DNA of 64,000 nt. It comes from Rhodomicrobium sp. GTDB taxonomy: Bacteria > Pseudomonadota > Alphaproteobacteria > Rhizobiales > HXMU1428-3. The notes under the pieces are model-generated. The model saw only the letters and a list, made by a program, of their open reading frames with translations. It had not been told where the DNA came from and did no database searches. A program made the position numbers and the translations under genes. Below, in pieces: positions 46,490-56,109 of this stretch. The DNA is taken from the NCBI GenBank assembly GCA_021604665.1, contig BQJK01000002.1, positions 62,001 to 126,000 on the forward strand, given 5' to 3'. The first letter of the stretch is position 1. Every line of letters begins with the position of its first letter.

Positions 46490-48744
46490 GCGAATTTATT
46501 TGATTTTGGGAAGCCTTTTGGCGGCATACGGCCAGCAGTTGCTCTCGCCCCTTGCCAATCCACCAGGTCTTCTGTCGCTTTGCAATTGCGCCCGGCTGCA
46601 TCTATCCATCCGATGCCGTCTTCTTTCTTGAAGGTTTTAGCATCTGCCAGGCCGCCATCTTTATAGCGCTGCAACCGCACACCTTTACCGCGCGTCATCT
46701 CATTCAACTCAGTTAGCGGGAACACCAACATTTTGCGGTTCTCACCGATTACGGCGACCATATCCCCTTCCACAGGGACACAGACAACGGCTTCATCAGG
46801 TTCTTTCACATTCAGAACCTGCTTGCCTTTTCTTGTCATGGCAACCACTTCATCTTCTTGAACAATAAAGCCATTGCCCTCCAGGCTGGCCAGCAGGCGC
46901 TTGCGCCCTTCTTTAAAGATAAAGCCTGTTAGAATATCGCTAGAGGCTTCCAGATCAATCATGATACGAACCGGCTCACCATGGCCGCGGCCTCCGGGCA
47001 GTTTATCAACGCCGATGGTGAAGAATTTGCCATTGGTTGCAAACAGCACCAGCTTATCTGTGGTCTGCGCTTTAATGGCCAGTTTCAGATCATCTCCAGC
47101 TTTAAAGCTCAGACCTTTGAGATCATCCTGATGGCCTTTCAACGCCCGCAGCCAGCCTTTTTCCGAAAGGATAATGGTGACAGGCTCTTTCTCTATCATT
47201 GCTGCGTCAAGGTCGATATCTATCTCAACTGCGTCTTCAAAGTTAGAGCGCCGCGCGCCAAGCTCGGTCTTTTTACCGAATTTGGTTTTTGCTTCCTTAA
47301 TCTCATCTGAGATGCGGGCCCAGAGCAGCTCTTCCGAAGCAAGTAGGGCTTTTAGGCCTGCTAACTCTTCTGTCAGCTTGCTATGCTCAGTGCGGATCTC
47401 CATTTCCTCAAGCTTGCGCAAAGCTCTTAGGCGCATATTCAATATGGCTTCGGCCTGCACATCAGTGAGATTGAAAGTTTTAATCAACACAGCCTTGGGG
47501 TCATCTTCTTCGCGAACAATGCGGATAACTTCATCAAGGTTGAGATAGGCGATGAGGTAGCCATCAAGAATTTCGAGCCGGTGCTCAATTTTTGCCTTGC
47601 GGTAATTTGAGCGGCGAACCAGCACCTCCTTACGGTGGGCAAGCCATTCGTTTAGCACGCCTTTCAGGCTCAGAACTTTAGGCACCTGGCCGTTTGAGAG
47701 CACATTCATATTTAACGAAATGCGGCTCTCAAGGTCTGTAACTTTAAAGAGTGTTTCCATCAATAAGACAGGGTCAACAGCGCGGGATTTTGGCTCTAGC
47801 ACCACGCGAATATCTTCAGCACTTTCATCGCGGATATCATTGAGAAGCGGCAGTTTTTTCAAGCTCATCAATTCGGCGATTTTTTCAATTAGCCGGGATT
47901 TGGGCACCTGATATGGAATTTCAGTGATGATAATCTGGTAGTTACCGCGCCCGGTTTCTTCTTTTTCCCACTTGGCCCGCACACGAAAGCCACCGCGCCC
48001 GGTCTCATATGCCTCAATAATCTGCTCCATCGGCTCAACGATGATACCGCCTGTCGGCAGGTCGGGGCCGGGGACCAATTCAACCAGTTTTTTAATAGTA
48101 GCGTTGGGGAATTTAATAAGATGCAGTGCGGCGTTACACAGCTCTTCAACATTATGCGGTGGGATATTGGTGGCCATGCCCACAGCGATGCCTGAAGAGC
48201 CGTTGGCCAACAGGTTTGGAAAACTGGCCGGTAGCACCGCCGGTTCTGTTTCAAGCCCGTCATAAGTTTCTTTAAAATCAACGGTATCTTCGCGGATGCC
48301 ATCCAAAAGCGCCATGGCGGCATCTGTCAGCTTAGCCTCGGTATAACGCATGGCAGCGGCGTTATCGCCATCAATATTGCCGAAGTTCCCCTGGCCTTCA
48401 ACCAGCGGATAGCGGACAGAAAAGCTCTGGGCAAGGCGGACCATAGCGTCATAAATCGCCTGGTCACCATGGGGGTGGAATTTACCCATCACATCACCCA
48501 CCACGCGGGCACATTTTTTAAAGCCGCCTTCAGGGTCTAGCTTTAATTGCTGCATGGCGTAGAGCAAGCGCCGGTGAACCGGCTTTAGCCCGTCGCGCAC
48601 ATCCGGGAGCGCGCGGTGCATGATTGTGGACAGCGCATAAGATAAATAACGTTGCTCAAGGGCTGTTCTCAGCTCAATGGTCTCGTTATTGCCGCTGCCG
48701 TTGCTGCCATCTGGTGGGGATTGATTTATTGTATCGTTTGTCAT
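46477..48744 (-). CDS. parC: DNA topoisomerase IV subunit A
   Basis: ParC is the DNA-cleaving subunit of topoisomerase IV, which decatenates daughter chromosomes. The catalytic region has [27 protein letters not shown], split by motif, then GVVDVMG-type [17 protein letters not shown] and [15 protein letters not shown] with the active-site Tyr. The coiled tower and C-terminal propeller repeats follow. I start at ATG 48744 (MTNDTINQ); the open frame to 48819 runs into the upstream repeat. The length is 755 residues. parE is not in the window. Confidence 0.97.
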   Translation of the reverse strand: MTNDTINQSPPDGSNGSGNNETIELRTALEQRYLSYALSTIMHRALPDVRDGLKPVHRRLLYAMQQLKLDPEGGFKKCARVVGDVMGKFHPHGDQAIYDAMVRLAQSFSVRYPLVEGQGNFGNIDGDNAAAMRYTEAKLTDAAMALLDGIREDTVDFKETYDGLETEPAVLPASFPNLLANGSSGIAVGMATNIPPHNVEELCNAALHLIKFPNATIKKLVELVPGPDLPTGGIIVEPMEQIIEAYETGRGGFRVRAKWEKEETGRGNYQIIITEIPYQVPKSRLIEKIAELMSLKKLPLLNDIRDESAEDIRVVLEPKSRAVDPVLLMETLFKVTDLESRISLNMNVLSNGQVPKVLSLKGVLNEWLAHRKEVLVRRSNYRKAKIEHRLEILDGYLIAYLNLDEVIRIVREEDDPKAVLIKTFNLTDVQAEAILNMRLRALRKLEEMEIRTEHSKLTEELAGLKALLASEELLWARISDEIKEAKTKFGKKTELGARRSNFEDAVEIDIDLDAAMIEKEPVTIILSEKGWLRALKGHQDDLKGLSFKAGDDLKLAIKAQTTDKLVLFATNGKFFTIGVDKLPGGRGHGEPVRIMIDLEASSDILTGFIFKEGRKRLLASLEGNGFIVQEDEVVAMTRKGKQVLNVKEPDEAVVCVPVEGDMVAVIGENRKMLVFPLTELNEMTRGKGVRLQRYKDGGLADAKTFKKEDGIGWIDAAGRNCKATEDLVDWQGARATAGRMPPKGFPKSNKFAPKA

Positions 48745-48783
48745 GGCCTCTGAATTACACTGAATCGGTGGGGGGCGGCAATT

Positions 48784-49115
48784 GTTTTGTCTCACGGGCG
48801 ATGTTTTTGCCCATGGCAAAAACGGCCCTCCGACGGGCGGCGCTAGGCGCCGGGCTCACTGGCGTTCGCCATGTACGCCTGCTGAAGAGGCAGGCTCCCT
48901 TCATCGGATAGTGAGATTTAGGGGATTTGTTTTTTCTCACGGGCGATGTTTTTGCCCATAGCAAAAACCGCCCTCCGACGGGCGGCGCTAGGCGCCGGGC
49001 TTGCTGGCGCTCGCCATGTACGCCTGCCAAAGAGGCAGGCTCCCTTCATCGGACCGTTAGATTTTTGGGATTTGTTTTGTCGCATGGGCGATGGCAGCTT
49101 TGCTGGCGTCCTGCG
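48784..49115. repeat. 145-bp structured tandem repeat upstream of parC
   Basis: Two copies of a ~145-bp unit (from about 48791 and 48936) and the first ~15 bp of a third (from 49081) stand in tandem. The two full copies differ at roughly 20 positions. Each has hairpins: CGGCGC-tag-GCGCCG, GGCG-CGCC, GCCTGC...GCAGGC, and CCGCCC...GGGCGG (perfect in the second copy). Open frames inside are shadows of the repeat. It looks like an intergenic mobile or expanded repeat, and parC transcription must start within or beyond it. Confidence 0.75.
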
Positions 49116-49144
49116 TCGAAGCTAATCTATGTGAATTTTTGAGG

Positions 49145-49360
49145 CTACTCCCCATCCCGCTTTCGCTGATACCTAGCTCTTAGCCAGAACACGGCGAAGA
49201 AGGCGAGGATGGTTAGGGCGCCGACGGAGTAGGCGAGCCATTCGTTGTATTGCGCAAGCCACTGCACCAGCATCGGTACGAAAACGAGCGCTACAAAGAC
49301 GGCGATCATGATCAGGGCGGCGGCGAGGGCTGCGCTGCGGGGGGAGGTGTCTTGGCTCAT
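49145..49360 (-). CDS. Small two-helix membrane protein
   Basis: This 71-residue hypothetical protein has two predicted membrane helices (AALAAALIMIAVFVALVFVP and LAYSVGALTILAFFAVFWL) and a basic tail RARYQRKRDGE. No family is recognised. It has its own upstream gap from the GNAT gene and no known partner. Confidence 0.6.
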   Translation of the reverse strand: MSQDTSPRSAALAAALIMIAVFVALVFVPMLVQWLAQYNEWLAYSVGALTILAFFAVFWLRARYQRKRDGE

Positions 49361-49413
49361 GCTAGTCTTTCTGCTTTCTTTGGCTTGTCTATATAAGTGA
49401 ACAGGCGTGCTGA

Positions 49414-50103
49414 TTAATCGCTTGTTTTCAGTTTCTCTCTTATTCCGGCAAGGTTTTGGCGCTGTTGACCGTTCTTATCGAAATTATCATCGCTTAGCCA
49501 GTGTTCTAGCGCGTTTCTTACTGTCGGCCATTCGCTATCTGTCATCGCATACCAGGCGGTGTCGCGGTTTCTGCCCTTCACGACCATATGCTGCCTGAAG
49601 CAGCCTTCATAGACAAAGCCCAACCGCTGTGCCGCCGCATGCGAGGCTTTATTGTCATTATCCAGTTTCCACTCATATCGCCGGTAGCCCAGATCTTCAA
49701 ATATATACCGGGCGAATAGATACTGTGCCTCAGTTGCCAAAGGGCTTTTGGCCATGGCCGGTCCATGGGCTACAGCGCCAATTTCTATGGAGCCATGCTC
49801 AGGGGATATCCGCATATAACTGGCCATGCCAACGATTGCTCCGGTCTCATTGGCGCTGATCAGATAGGTTATATACTCTCCGCGTTTATTGGCTGTTTCA
49901 AGCCATGTGCTGAAGTCCTGGTGATCTTGATAGGGTCCATTAGGAAAATAATGAATGAGTTTGTTGGTGTCTTCTCCGCCAAGGGCTTGCCATAGCTGTT
50001 CGCCATGCACCTCATTCCTAAAGGCCATTAGCGTTACATGCCTGCCCTTTAATTTCGCTGCATTAGGGCGCTGGCAGCCCTGCCAGCCTGTAAAATCAGA
50101 CAT
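49414..50103 (-). CDS. GNAT family N-acetyltransferase (RimJ/RimL-like)
   Basis: This 229-residue acetyl-CoA-dependent acyltransferase is of the RimL/RimJ type. It has a Phe/Trp-rich N-terminal arm, then YLISANETGAIVGMASYM, IEIGAVAHGPAMAKSPLATEA and YRRYEWKLDNDNKASHAAAQRLGF split across the CoA-binding motifs. The MVVKGRNRDTAWYAM ending is typical. Its substrate (protein N-terminus or small molecule) is unknown. It is encoded downstream of the caspase-like gene on the same strand. Confidence 0.88.
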   Translation of the reverse strand: MSDFTGWQGCQRPNAAKLKGRHVTLMAFRNEVHGEQLWQALGGEDTNKLIHYFPNGPYQDHQDFSTWLETANKRGEYITYLISANETGAIVGMASYMRISPEHGSIEIGAVAHGPAMAKSPLATEAQYLFARYIFEDLGYRRYEWKLDNDNKASHAAAQRLGFVYEGCFRQHMVVKGRNRDTAWYAMTDSEWPTVRNALEHWLSDDNFDKNGQQRQNLAGIREKLKTSD

Positions 50104-50150
50104 TTAACGATTACCCTCTTATAGAGCGCCGGGCTTTGTGAGCTCCCTTA

Positions 50151-52208
50151 TTATTCAAGATCTTTTACCACACGGAAGCCGTATGTCACTGTCCGGTCTG
50201 TTGTTTTGGTGTATTGCCTCGCACCTGAGGTGAGGCTTTCCGGGCCATTTGTCCAGCCGCCGCCGCGTAATATCCTCTGGGAGCAATTGCCGCGATTGGC
50301 CCCGAGCCAGGCGCTGCCGTCTGTGGGTGCGCCTTTATAGTTATAATGGGCGCAATCTTCCACCCACTCGGCCACATTGCCGCGCATGTCATGCACGCCC
50401 CAGCGGTTTGCCTTTAATGTGCCCACCGGGGCGAGCTTTTTATGGCGGTCTGTGCAGGCTTTTGTGCGCCATTTATACGGCGTTTCCCGGGCGGCGAAAT
50501 TGCCGTAATCACATAGCCGCTTTAGCTTGATATTGCCATCATATTTGGTCGGGTAGCCGGTTCTGGCGACATATTCCCATTCCGCTTCCGTCGGTAGGCG
50601 GTAAGTGGCTTTTTTGCCTTGCCGCTTCATCACCAGGTTCAACCACTTAACATAGGCCTTTGCATCCTGCCAATTGACACAAACTGTCGGGTAGGTATCG
50701 ACCCGCGGCATGCCGATAACACGGTATGAGCGGTTTTTGCGGTATTTCGAGCCGGAGGGTTCCACCGTCCAGCATAAATCACCGATGTTATGGCGCGTTG
50801 CCTTGACGAAATCATCATATTCCTGGCGGGTGATTTCAAACTTGCCGATGGCAAATGGCTTGGCGATTTTTACCCTGTGCTTTGGCTCTGTGATGCGAAA
50901 GCGATCGCCGGGTTTGGCAACCTCACCCATTGTGAATTCACCAGCCGGGACGACGACCATCTCCGGGCAGCGGTCACAATCAAGGAAGGTCTCGCCTGCT
51001 TTATAGCTTTTTGTTTTTGGCTTTTCGATTTTCTTCGGGGTGACCAGCGCCAGCTTGATGCCCTCTATTTTTTTCAGCGCGTCAGCCTTGTGTTTGCCGT
51101 TCGGGAATTTGACGAGATAGTCCGCAAAGTCGGAAAGGCGCTGTGAATGCTTGATGATATTCCAATATAATGTCTCAGTTTCATCACCGTCTTGGGCCTC
51201 TTTCTCAACGGTGCCTTGCTCAAGCTTTTGATCCGGTTTCTTTTTCGGGTTTGAAAGCTGGTTGACGCGTAATCTTGCGATGGCGGCAAAGCGGCCTTTA
51301 GGAAATTCCTTCAGGTAAAATTCAAAGTCACTTTTGAGCTTTGATTTTTCAATACTTTTCCAGAAGGTTTCATCTGCTGTGATGCCGACGGGGCCCTGTT
51401 TGCGCTTGCCGGGGATGAAGAAAAAATCGCCGCGCAGCTCATCATAATAGGAGGGGTATTGCCGGTGAGCGCCGCCTTTGGCGGTTTTGGCCAGGGTTTC
51501 AACCTCTGACCGTAAGCGCTTGGCAACACGGACGATCTGGAGACCTTGCTCTTTAATCAGCGGGATGAGCTTTCTTGTGTAAACCGAGTTTGGGTGCGGG
51601 TCATCATCACTCAAGCGGTCGAGCGCTTCTTGCCCAACGCCGGCTGAATACATAATGAAAGTGCCAGCTGGCGGCGCGTTTGTGCGGCCAAGCCCTACGG
51701 AGCGGCCAAGCGATCTTGTGCCTTTTTTGGGGAAGGGGTTATTGCGGCAGGCATCGAGGATGAGAATGCTAACCCTGGCGCCGCGCTCTTTAATGGAGGC
51801 GATGATCTCTTCTTCTCCGAAGGCCTCTCTGGTGACAAAACTTTCTTGCCCGGCGCTAACGGCAGGGACATCTGTTGGTAATAGGTAATTCTCTCCTCTA
51901 ACAGCGATGCCGTGGCCGGAGAAGAAAAACAGCACTTCATCATCGGCCTCAATCTGGCTGGTGAATGCGGCGAGCGCGCTGTTCATCTGGCGGCGGTTCA
52001 CATCTTTATAGAGGCTGGTTTCAAAACCGATCTCTTTTAAAGTCTCTTCAATGGCGATGGCATCATTGCGCGCCTTTTTTAAGGGGGTGACATTTTGATA
52101 GCTGTCATTGCCAATCACCAAAGCCAGACGTTTTGCTATAGCATCGGTGGCATTGAGACTGAGGATGGGTAGTGAGATTGCCAAAATTAAGAGCGTGTGA
52201 AACCGCAT
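50151..52208 (-). CDS. Secreted caspase-like peptidase fused to a formylglycine-generating-enzyme-like domain
   Basis: The ORF product from ATG 52208 has 685 residues. A signal peptide (LLILAISLPILSLNATDAIA) leads into a peptidase C14 domain (LALVIGNDSYQNVTPLKKA) with His-99 in FFFSGHG and Cys-154 in LDACRNNP, the caspase dyad. A middle region of ~200 residues has degenerate Lys-rich helical repeats (SDFEFYLKEFPKGRFA and SDFADYLVKFPNGKHKA). The C-terminal ~240 residues are an FGE/SUMF1 domain (VPAGEFTMG, RLPTEAEWEYVAR, WGVHDMRGNVAEWVED, RGGGWTNG). The frame extends to 52280. Its substrates are unknown. Confidence 0.9.
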   Translation of the reverse strand: MRFHTLLILAISLPILSLNATDAIAKRLALVIGNDSYQNVTPLKKARNDAIAIEETLKEIGFETSLYKDVNRRQMNSALAAFTSQIEADDEVLFFFSGHGIAVRGENYLLPTDVPAVSAGQESFVTREAFGEEEIIASIKERGARVSILILDACRNNPFPKKGTRSLGRSVGLGRTNAPPAGTFIMYSAGVGQEALDRLSDDDPHPNSVYTRKLIPLIKEQGLQIVRVAKRLRSEVETLAKTAKGGAHRQYPSYYDELRGDFFFIPGKRKQGPVGITADETFWKSIEKSKLKSDFEFYLKEFPKGRFAAIARLRVNQLSNPKKKPDQKLEQGTVEKEAQDGDETETLYWNIIKHSQRLSDFADYLVKFPNGKHKADALKKIEGIKLALVTPKKIEKPKTKSYKAGETFLDCDRCPEMVVVPAGEFTMGEVAKPGDRFRITEPKHRVKIAKPFAIGKFEITRQEYDDFVKATRHNIGDLCWTVEPSGSKYRKNRSYRVIGMPRVDTYPTVCVNWQDAKAYVKWLNLVMKRQGKKATYRLPTEAEWEYVARTGYPTKYDGNIKLKRLCDYGNFAARETPYKWRTKACTDRHKKLAPVGTLKANRWGVHDMRGNVAEWVEDCAHYNYKGAPTDGSAWLGANRGNCSQRILRGGGWTNGPESLTSGARQYTKTTDRTVTYGFRVVKDLE

Positions 52209-52476
52209 AATGTCTATTCCATTAAATGAAAAAGCTTGAACGCTCCTACTATAAAGAGCGGGGCTGTGCGGGCAAGGCAAGGCGGGATTAAATCTTTGTC
52301 ATGGTTGCTGACTGCTGCACTTGATAGATACTGAGGTGGTTATTATAGCGCCAGGGTAACTGGGCTTCATTGCCGGGCCTTATGTTATTTTTGCATATAT
52401 TACAGCACCTTACCTTAGTAATCCTTACTTAATAACCTCTCGTTAAACTTCCTTAAATGAAATTAACGATTGCGAT

Positions 52477-53892
52477 GTGGAGATGTCTGTTTCGCTAACA
52501 CAGGTTCAAAGCGCCCTGCATGGGCCGAAAGCCGGTGGTGCCTCTGGCCCGCTGACATTGAATGTGTTGCAAAAAACCGATGCCATCGTTGCACAACTGA
52601 AGGCTTTGCAAGGGGCGAAGCCTGTCTCTGTTGAAGTGCTCTCGGCCCAATTAAATGGGCGGGCCTCTGTTTCAGTTGGGGGCTTGACCTTGGCTGTCAA
52701 ATCATCACTGCCGCTTAAAGCCGGTGAGGTGTTCTCGCTTAAAATTCAGCAAACGGGTTATTCTATTAAGCTGGTGCAACCTTTGAACGCCGAGGGGCAA
52801 AAGGGTCAACCGCAAGGCGGTGTGCAAAATGGGGCGCTTAAAGGAGCTGGCCAAACGCCGCAAACGCAGGCATTGCAAACACAAGGACTGCAAACTCAGG
52901 CACTGCAAACTGGCGCAAAACTAACTGCGACACAACAACAGCTGGCGCAACAGAACACTGCCCTTAATTCTTCACCACTTAAAACTGACACTCATTCACC
53001 GCCATCACAGACAATTAAAACAGACGCCGGGGCATTGCCGCAAGCTGCAACACCAGCTGCAAAGCCGGCGGCACCACCCGCTTTGAATGGCGCGCCGCCT
53101 AAAACGGCTGACTTAACTGCAGCTACACATAAAGGTGCAGCGCCCCCCTCCACAGTGGCTGCCCCCCTATCAAAGATAAATTCGCCTGCCCCCTCTTTGC
53201 TTGCACCGCAAGCAGGCTCATCACTATTGGGGGCCTCCAACCCGTTGAGTGCGAGCGGGCTGCAAAATGGTGTACCGACGGCAAATATAATCCGTGCAGT
53301 GGCGGATGCGCTGCCCGCCCTTGCCGGGCGGGTGGATGAGAAACAGACAAACAAGCCGCTTAAGGGTGAGCGGTTGGCTGGTTTGCAAGGTGGGCGAGGG
53401 GCTATGTTAGCTTTAGGTGAGGGGGCACAAGGTGGCCCGACCAGAGCTGAAACGCAAAGCCCTTACGCAAAACTTTCTGGTGGAGTAATTGAGGAAATTG
53501 CTGAGCTGAACTCTCGCGCTGCGCAAAAGGGGGCGGATATTACCCTTGAATTACCATTGCATGAGGGGGGGAAGCCTATTTCTGTCGGGCTTTATGTTTT
53601 CCCGGACCCTGAGGGCGGCAGCGGCGAAAAAGAGGCGCATAAATTCGCTGTGAGCTTTTCCCTAGAGACCGCTGAAACCGGCCCGGTGCATGCGGAGCTT
53701 ACACTTTTGGGCCGCCGGCTGGCGCTGCAATTATGGGCGGAGGAAGAGGAATTTTATAAGCGCCTTGATACAGAGTTTATGACGCTACAACAGCGGATTG
53801 AAGCGGTTGGATTAGAGCCTGGTTCACTGCGCCTTCGCCGCGGGCGGCCAAGGCGGTTAATGCCGCAAAGCCATTGGGATCAACAGATTTGA
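52477..53892 (+). CDS. FliK-like hook-length control domain protein
   Basis: This 471-residue protein has an N-terminal globular part, a ~200-residue Gln/Ala/Pro/Thr-rich linker containing short Gln-rich repeats (TQALQTQGLQTQ), and a C-terminal Flg_hook-like domain (about 350-470). That domain contains DITLELPLHEGGKPISVGLY and HAELTLLGRRLALQLWAEEE. FliK measures hook length and switches export specificity. The start is a GTG at 52477 or ATG at 52483. It is 16 bp upstream of an FlhX gene, with no other flagellar gene near. Confidence 0.78.
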   Translation: MEMSVSLTQVQSALHGPKAGGASGPLTLNVLQKTDAIVAQLKALQGAKPVSVEVLSAQLNGRASVSVGGLTLAVKSSLPLKAGEVFSLKIQQTGYSIKLVQPLNAEGQKGQPQGGVQNGALKGAGQTPQTQALQTQGLQTQALQTGAKLTATQQQLAQQNTALNSSPLKTDTHSPPSQTIKTDAGALPQAATPAAKPAAPPALNGAPPKTADLTAATHKGAAPPSTVAAPLSKINSPAPSLLAPQAGSSLLGASNPLSASGLQNGVPTANIIRAVADALPALAGRVDEKQTNKPLKGERLAGLQGGRGAMLALGEGAQGGPTRAETQSPYAKLSGGVIEEIAELNSRAAQKGADITLELPLHEGGKPISVGLYVFPDPEGGSGEKEAHKFAVSFSLETAETGPVHAELTLLGRRLALQLWAEEEEFYKRLDTEFMTLQQRIEAVGLEPGSLRLRRGRPRRLMPQSHWDQQI

Positions 53893-53908
53893 TTTGGACC
53901 ATATATCT

Positions 53909-54232
53909 ATGAGCACAGAGACAACAGACAAAGCAGAACAGCTTGAGCAACAAGACCCAAAACGGGCTGTGGCGCTGAAATATAGCGCGCCAGATGCGCC
54001 GGTTGTGGTGGCGCATGGGGTTGGGGAGCTTGCGGAAAAGATAATAGAGGCGGCTGGTGAGCATGGGGTGTTTATTCGCGAGGATGCCCTATTGGCGCAA
54101 GCGCTTGGCGCTGTTGAAGTGGATGAGGAAATCCCGGTTGAGCTTTACACTGCGGTTGCTGAGGTGATCGGTTTTGTCCTAAAAATGAAGGGTGATATTA
54201 GGACAGCGCGCTCGCATGAGCTGCTGGATTAA
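53909..54232 (+). CDS. FlhX-like protein (FlhB C-terminal domain homologue)
   Basis: This 107-residue protein corresponds to the cytoplasmic FlhB/YscU C-domain: RAVALKYSAPDAPVVVAHGVGELAEKII in two parts, and EDALLAQALGAVEVDEEIPVEL. The autocleavage NPTH motif is absent (SAPDAP at that place), as in stand-alone FlhX. In Salmonella FlhX can replace part of FlhB for export. It starts at ATG 53909, 16 bp after the FliK-like gene. The pairing recurs in alphaproteobacteria. It lies outside a flagellar cluster here. Confidence 0.85.
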   Translation: MSTETTDKAEQLEQQDPKRAVALKYSAPDAPVVVAHGVGELAEKIIEAAGEHGVFIREDALLAQALGAVEVDEEIPVELYTAVAEVIGFVLKMKGDIRTARSHELLD

Positions 54233-54307
54233 CCGCTCTCTCCCACACTCACAACCTTGCCCTACCCTACAGGTAAAGCTAACCTGAAACAGATAGTTGG
54301 TTCTCTG

Positions 54308-55060
54308 TTAGCGGCAATCTAGGCGCTGACCACCATCGAGAGCAATGGTCTCCCCTGTCATTGCGCGGGCTGACAGGATATAACTGACAGCGCTGCAGAT
54401 CTCTTCCGGCGTGGTGCCATGACCTAGCGGGGTGCCGCTACATTCTGAGATAAAGTCTTCATCCGTCTGATGCTTGCTTTTCAGCACGGGGCCGGGGGCA
54501 ATGGCATTTACTCGCAATGTGGGGGCTAGCGCTTTGGCCATGGTGCGGGTGGCGGCGCCTAGCCCGATTTTGCTGAGGGTATAGGAGACGAAATCAGCAC
54601 CTGGGTTAAATATCCGCTGATCTGTGATGTTGATGATGTTACCCGGCTCTGTTTGACTGGTTTTATCGGCGTAGCTCTTTGCTAGTGCCTCTGCCAATAG
54701 CAGCGGAGCTCTTAAGTTAATGGCCATATGCATATCAAATGAATGAGCAGATAGCGCCCCAAACTGATCTTTTTCAAACAGAGAGGCGTTGTTGATCAAT
54801 AGATTCGGGATGCCCAACTGCTCTGCCCCGTTTGGTATCATTTCATTCACCATTTTGCTGTCTGAGAGATCGGCTTGCAGGGTTATGGCGCGCTGGCCTG
54901 TGGCTTTTATCTCCTCGGCCAGTGTTTCAGCCTCACTATGGGAGCTGTTATAATGCACGACGATATCCCAGCCCTCCCTTGCCAGATGCAAGGCGAGATG
55001 GCGGCCAATGCGCTGTGCTGCACCGGTTATCAAGGCGATGGGGGCGGCCGTTTTGCTCAT
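54308..55060 (-). CDS. SDR oxidoreductase, pteridine-reductase-like
   Basis: This short-chain dehydrogenase has 250 residues. The cofactor motif ALITGAAQRIGRHLA has the TGxxxRxG form of pteridine reductases (FolM/PTR1), and INITDQRIF has Asp at the Ser position, also as in PTR1. The YxxxK set is SYTLSKIGLG. So a dihydropteridine or monapterin reductase role is plausible, though not proven. The gene overlaps the antiporter gene by 4 bp (ATGA), and the two are translationally coupled. Confidence 0.85.
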   Translation of the reverse strand: MSKTAAPIALITGAAQRIGRHLALHLAREGWDIVVHYNSSHSEAETLAEEIKATGQRAITLQADLSDSKMVNEMIPNGAEQLGIPNLLINNASLFEKDQFGALSAHSFDMHMAINLRAPLLLAEALAKSYADKTSQTEPGNIINITDQRIFNPGADFVSYTLSKIGLGAATRTMAKALAPTLRVNAIAPGPVLKSKHQTDEDFISECSGTPLGHGTTPEEICSAVSYILSARAMTGETIALDGGQRLDCR

Positions 55061-56109
55061 GCTTGCTTTGCGCCCGTTACCAGCTGGGTTTCATTAATCG
55101 GGTTAACCCTGCCGAGCTCAACCACTTTGTAGATATAAATGCCATAAGCCAAGAGGAACACAACGCCGACAATGCGTGTGATTTTAAGGCGGAAGAGCAC
55201 AAATGGCACGATTGTTAGCGATGCGAATAGCATGACCCATAAATCAAACTGTAGAAAGATCGGATCAACCTGAATTGGCGCGATGAGGGCAGTGATGCCA
55301 AGCACCCCAGCGATGTTGTAGATGTTCGAGCCGATGGCATTACCAAGGGCTAAGCCAGGGTGTGACCTTAATGCCGCCATGACCGTGGCTGCCAGCTCTG
55401 GCAGGGATGTACCGATGGCCACAACTGTTAGCCCGATGGCCGAATCTGAGACGCCAAATGCCTTGGCAATTGAGACCGCGCCCTGAACCGTTAATTCAGC
55501 GCCGATGCCAAGGCCAACAAGCCCCAGAATGATTAGCGTTGCCATTTTTAAGGGGGTGTAGCCGGCGTTTTCTTCTATTTGACCGATCAGCTCGCCTGCT
55601 TCGCCATCTATGACATCTTCAATTAACTCGTCAGCCTCTCTTTCAAGTGCTCTATCTTCTTTGCGATGTGCGTTGGCACGCATGGCACAATCAAAGAGAA
55701 AGACTGCCAAAAGCAGGGTTAATACGGCACCATGCCAGAGGGTTAGCGGCTGGTAATAACAAAGAATGACCAAAGCAATGCTGACAACAGCCATAAAGCC
55801 GAGATTCCGGGTGATGTATTTCTGATCGCAGCAGATAGCTGAAATAAGCGCCGGAACGCCCAATACAAGCCAGATATTCGCTATATTACTGCCGACCACG
55901 TTACCAACCGCCAGGCCTGAGAAGCCCTCAAGCGCTGAGCGAATAGAGATGATGAGCTCTGGGGCTGATGTGCCAAAGGCGACGATTGTCAGGCCTATAA
56001 TAAGATGTGGTATGCGCAACTTAACAGCAATGGCTACAGCGCCCCGAACGAGTGCATCACCGCCGAGAACCAGCATAGCGATTCCCGCAATTAGAAAAAT
56101 ATATGGCAT
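55057..56109 (-). CDS. Calcium/sodium antiporter (CaCA family, YrbG-like)
   Basis: This 350-residue transporter has about ten helices and two inverted alpha-repeats. Each repeat carries the CaCA signature: FGTSAPELIISI with GNVVGSNIANIWL, and IGTSLPELAATV with GNAIGSNIYNIAG. A cytoplasmic acidic loop (EREADELIEDVIDGE) lies between the repeats. It exchanges Ca2+ or another divalent ion for Na+ or H+. The gene is transcribed with the SDR. Confidence 0.93.
   Translation of the reverse strand: MPYIFLIAGIAMLVLGGDALVRGAVAIAVKLRIPHLIIGLTIVAFGTSAPELIISIRSALEGFSGLAVGNVVGSNIANIWLVLGVPALISAICCDQKYITRNLGFMAVVSIALVILCYYQPLTLWHGAVLTLLLAVFLFDCAMRANAHRKEDRALEREADELIEDVIDGEAGELIGQIEENAGYTPLKMATLIILGLVGLGIGAELTVQGAVSIAKAFGVSDSAIGLTVVAIGTSLPELAATVMAALRSHPGLALGNAIGSNIYNIAGVLGITALIAPIQVDPIFLQFDLWVMLFASLTIVPFVLFRLKITRIVGVVFLLAYGIYIYKVVELGRVNPINETQLVTGAKQA

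Noticed and set aside
48755..49030. 91-residue open frame on the minus strand in the parC-upstream repeat
   Set aside because: It repeats the same peptide pattern in each unit and has no ribosome site. It is a by-product of the repeat.
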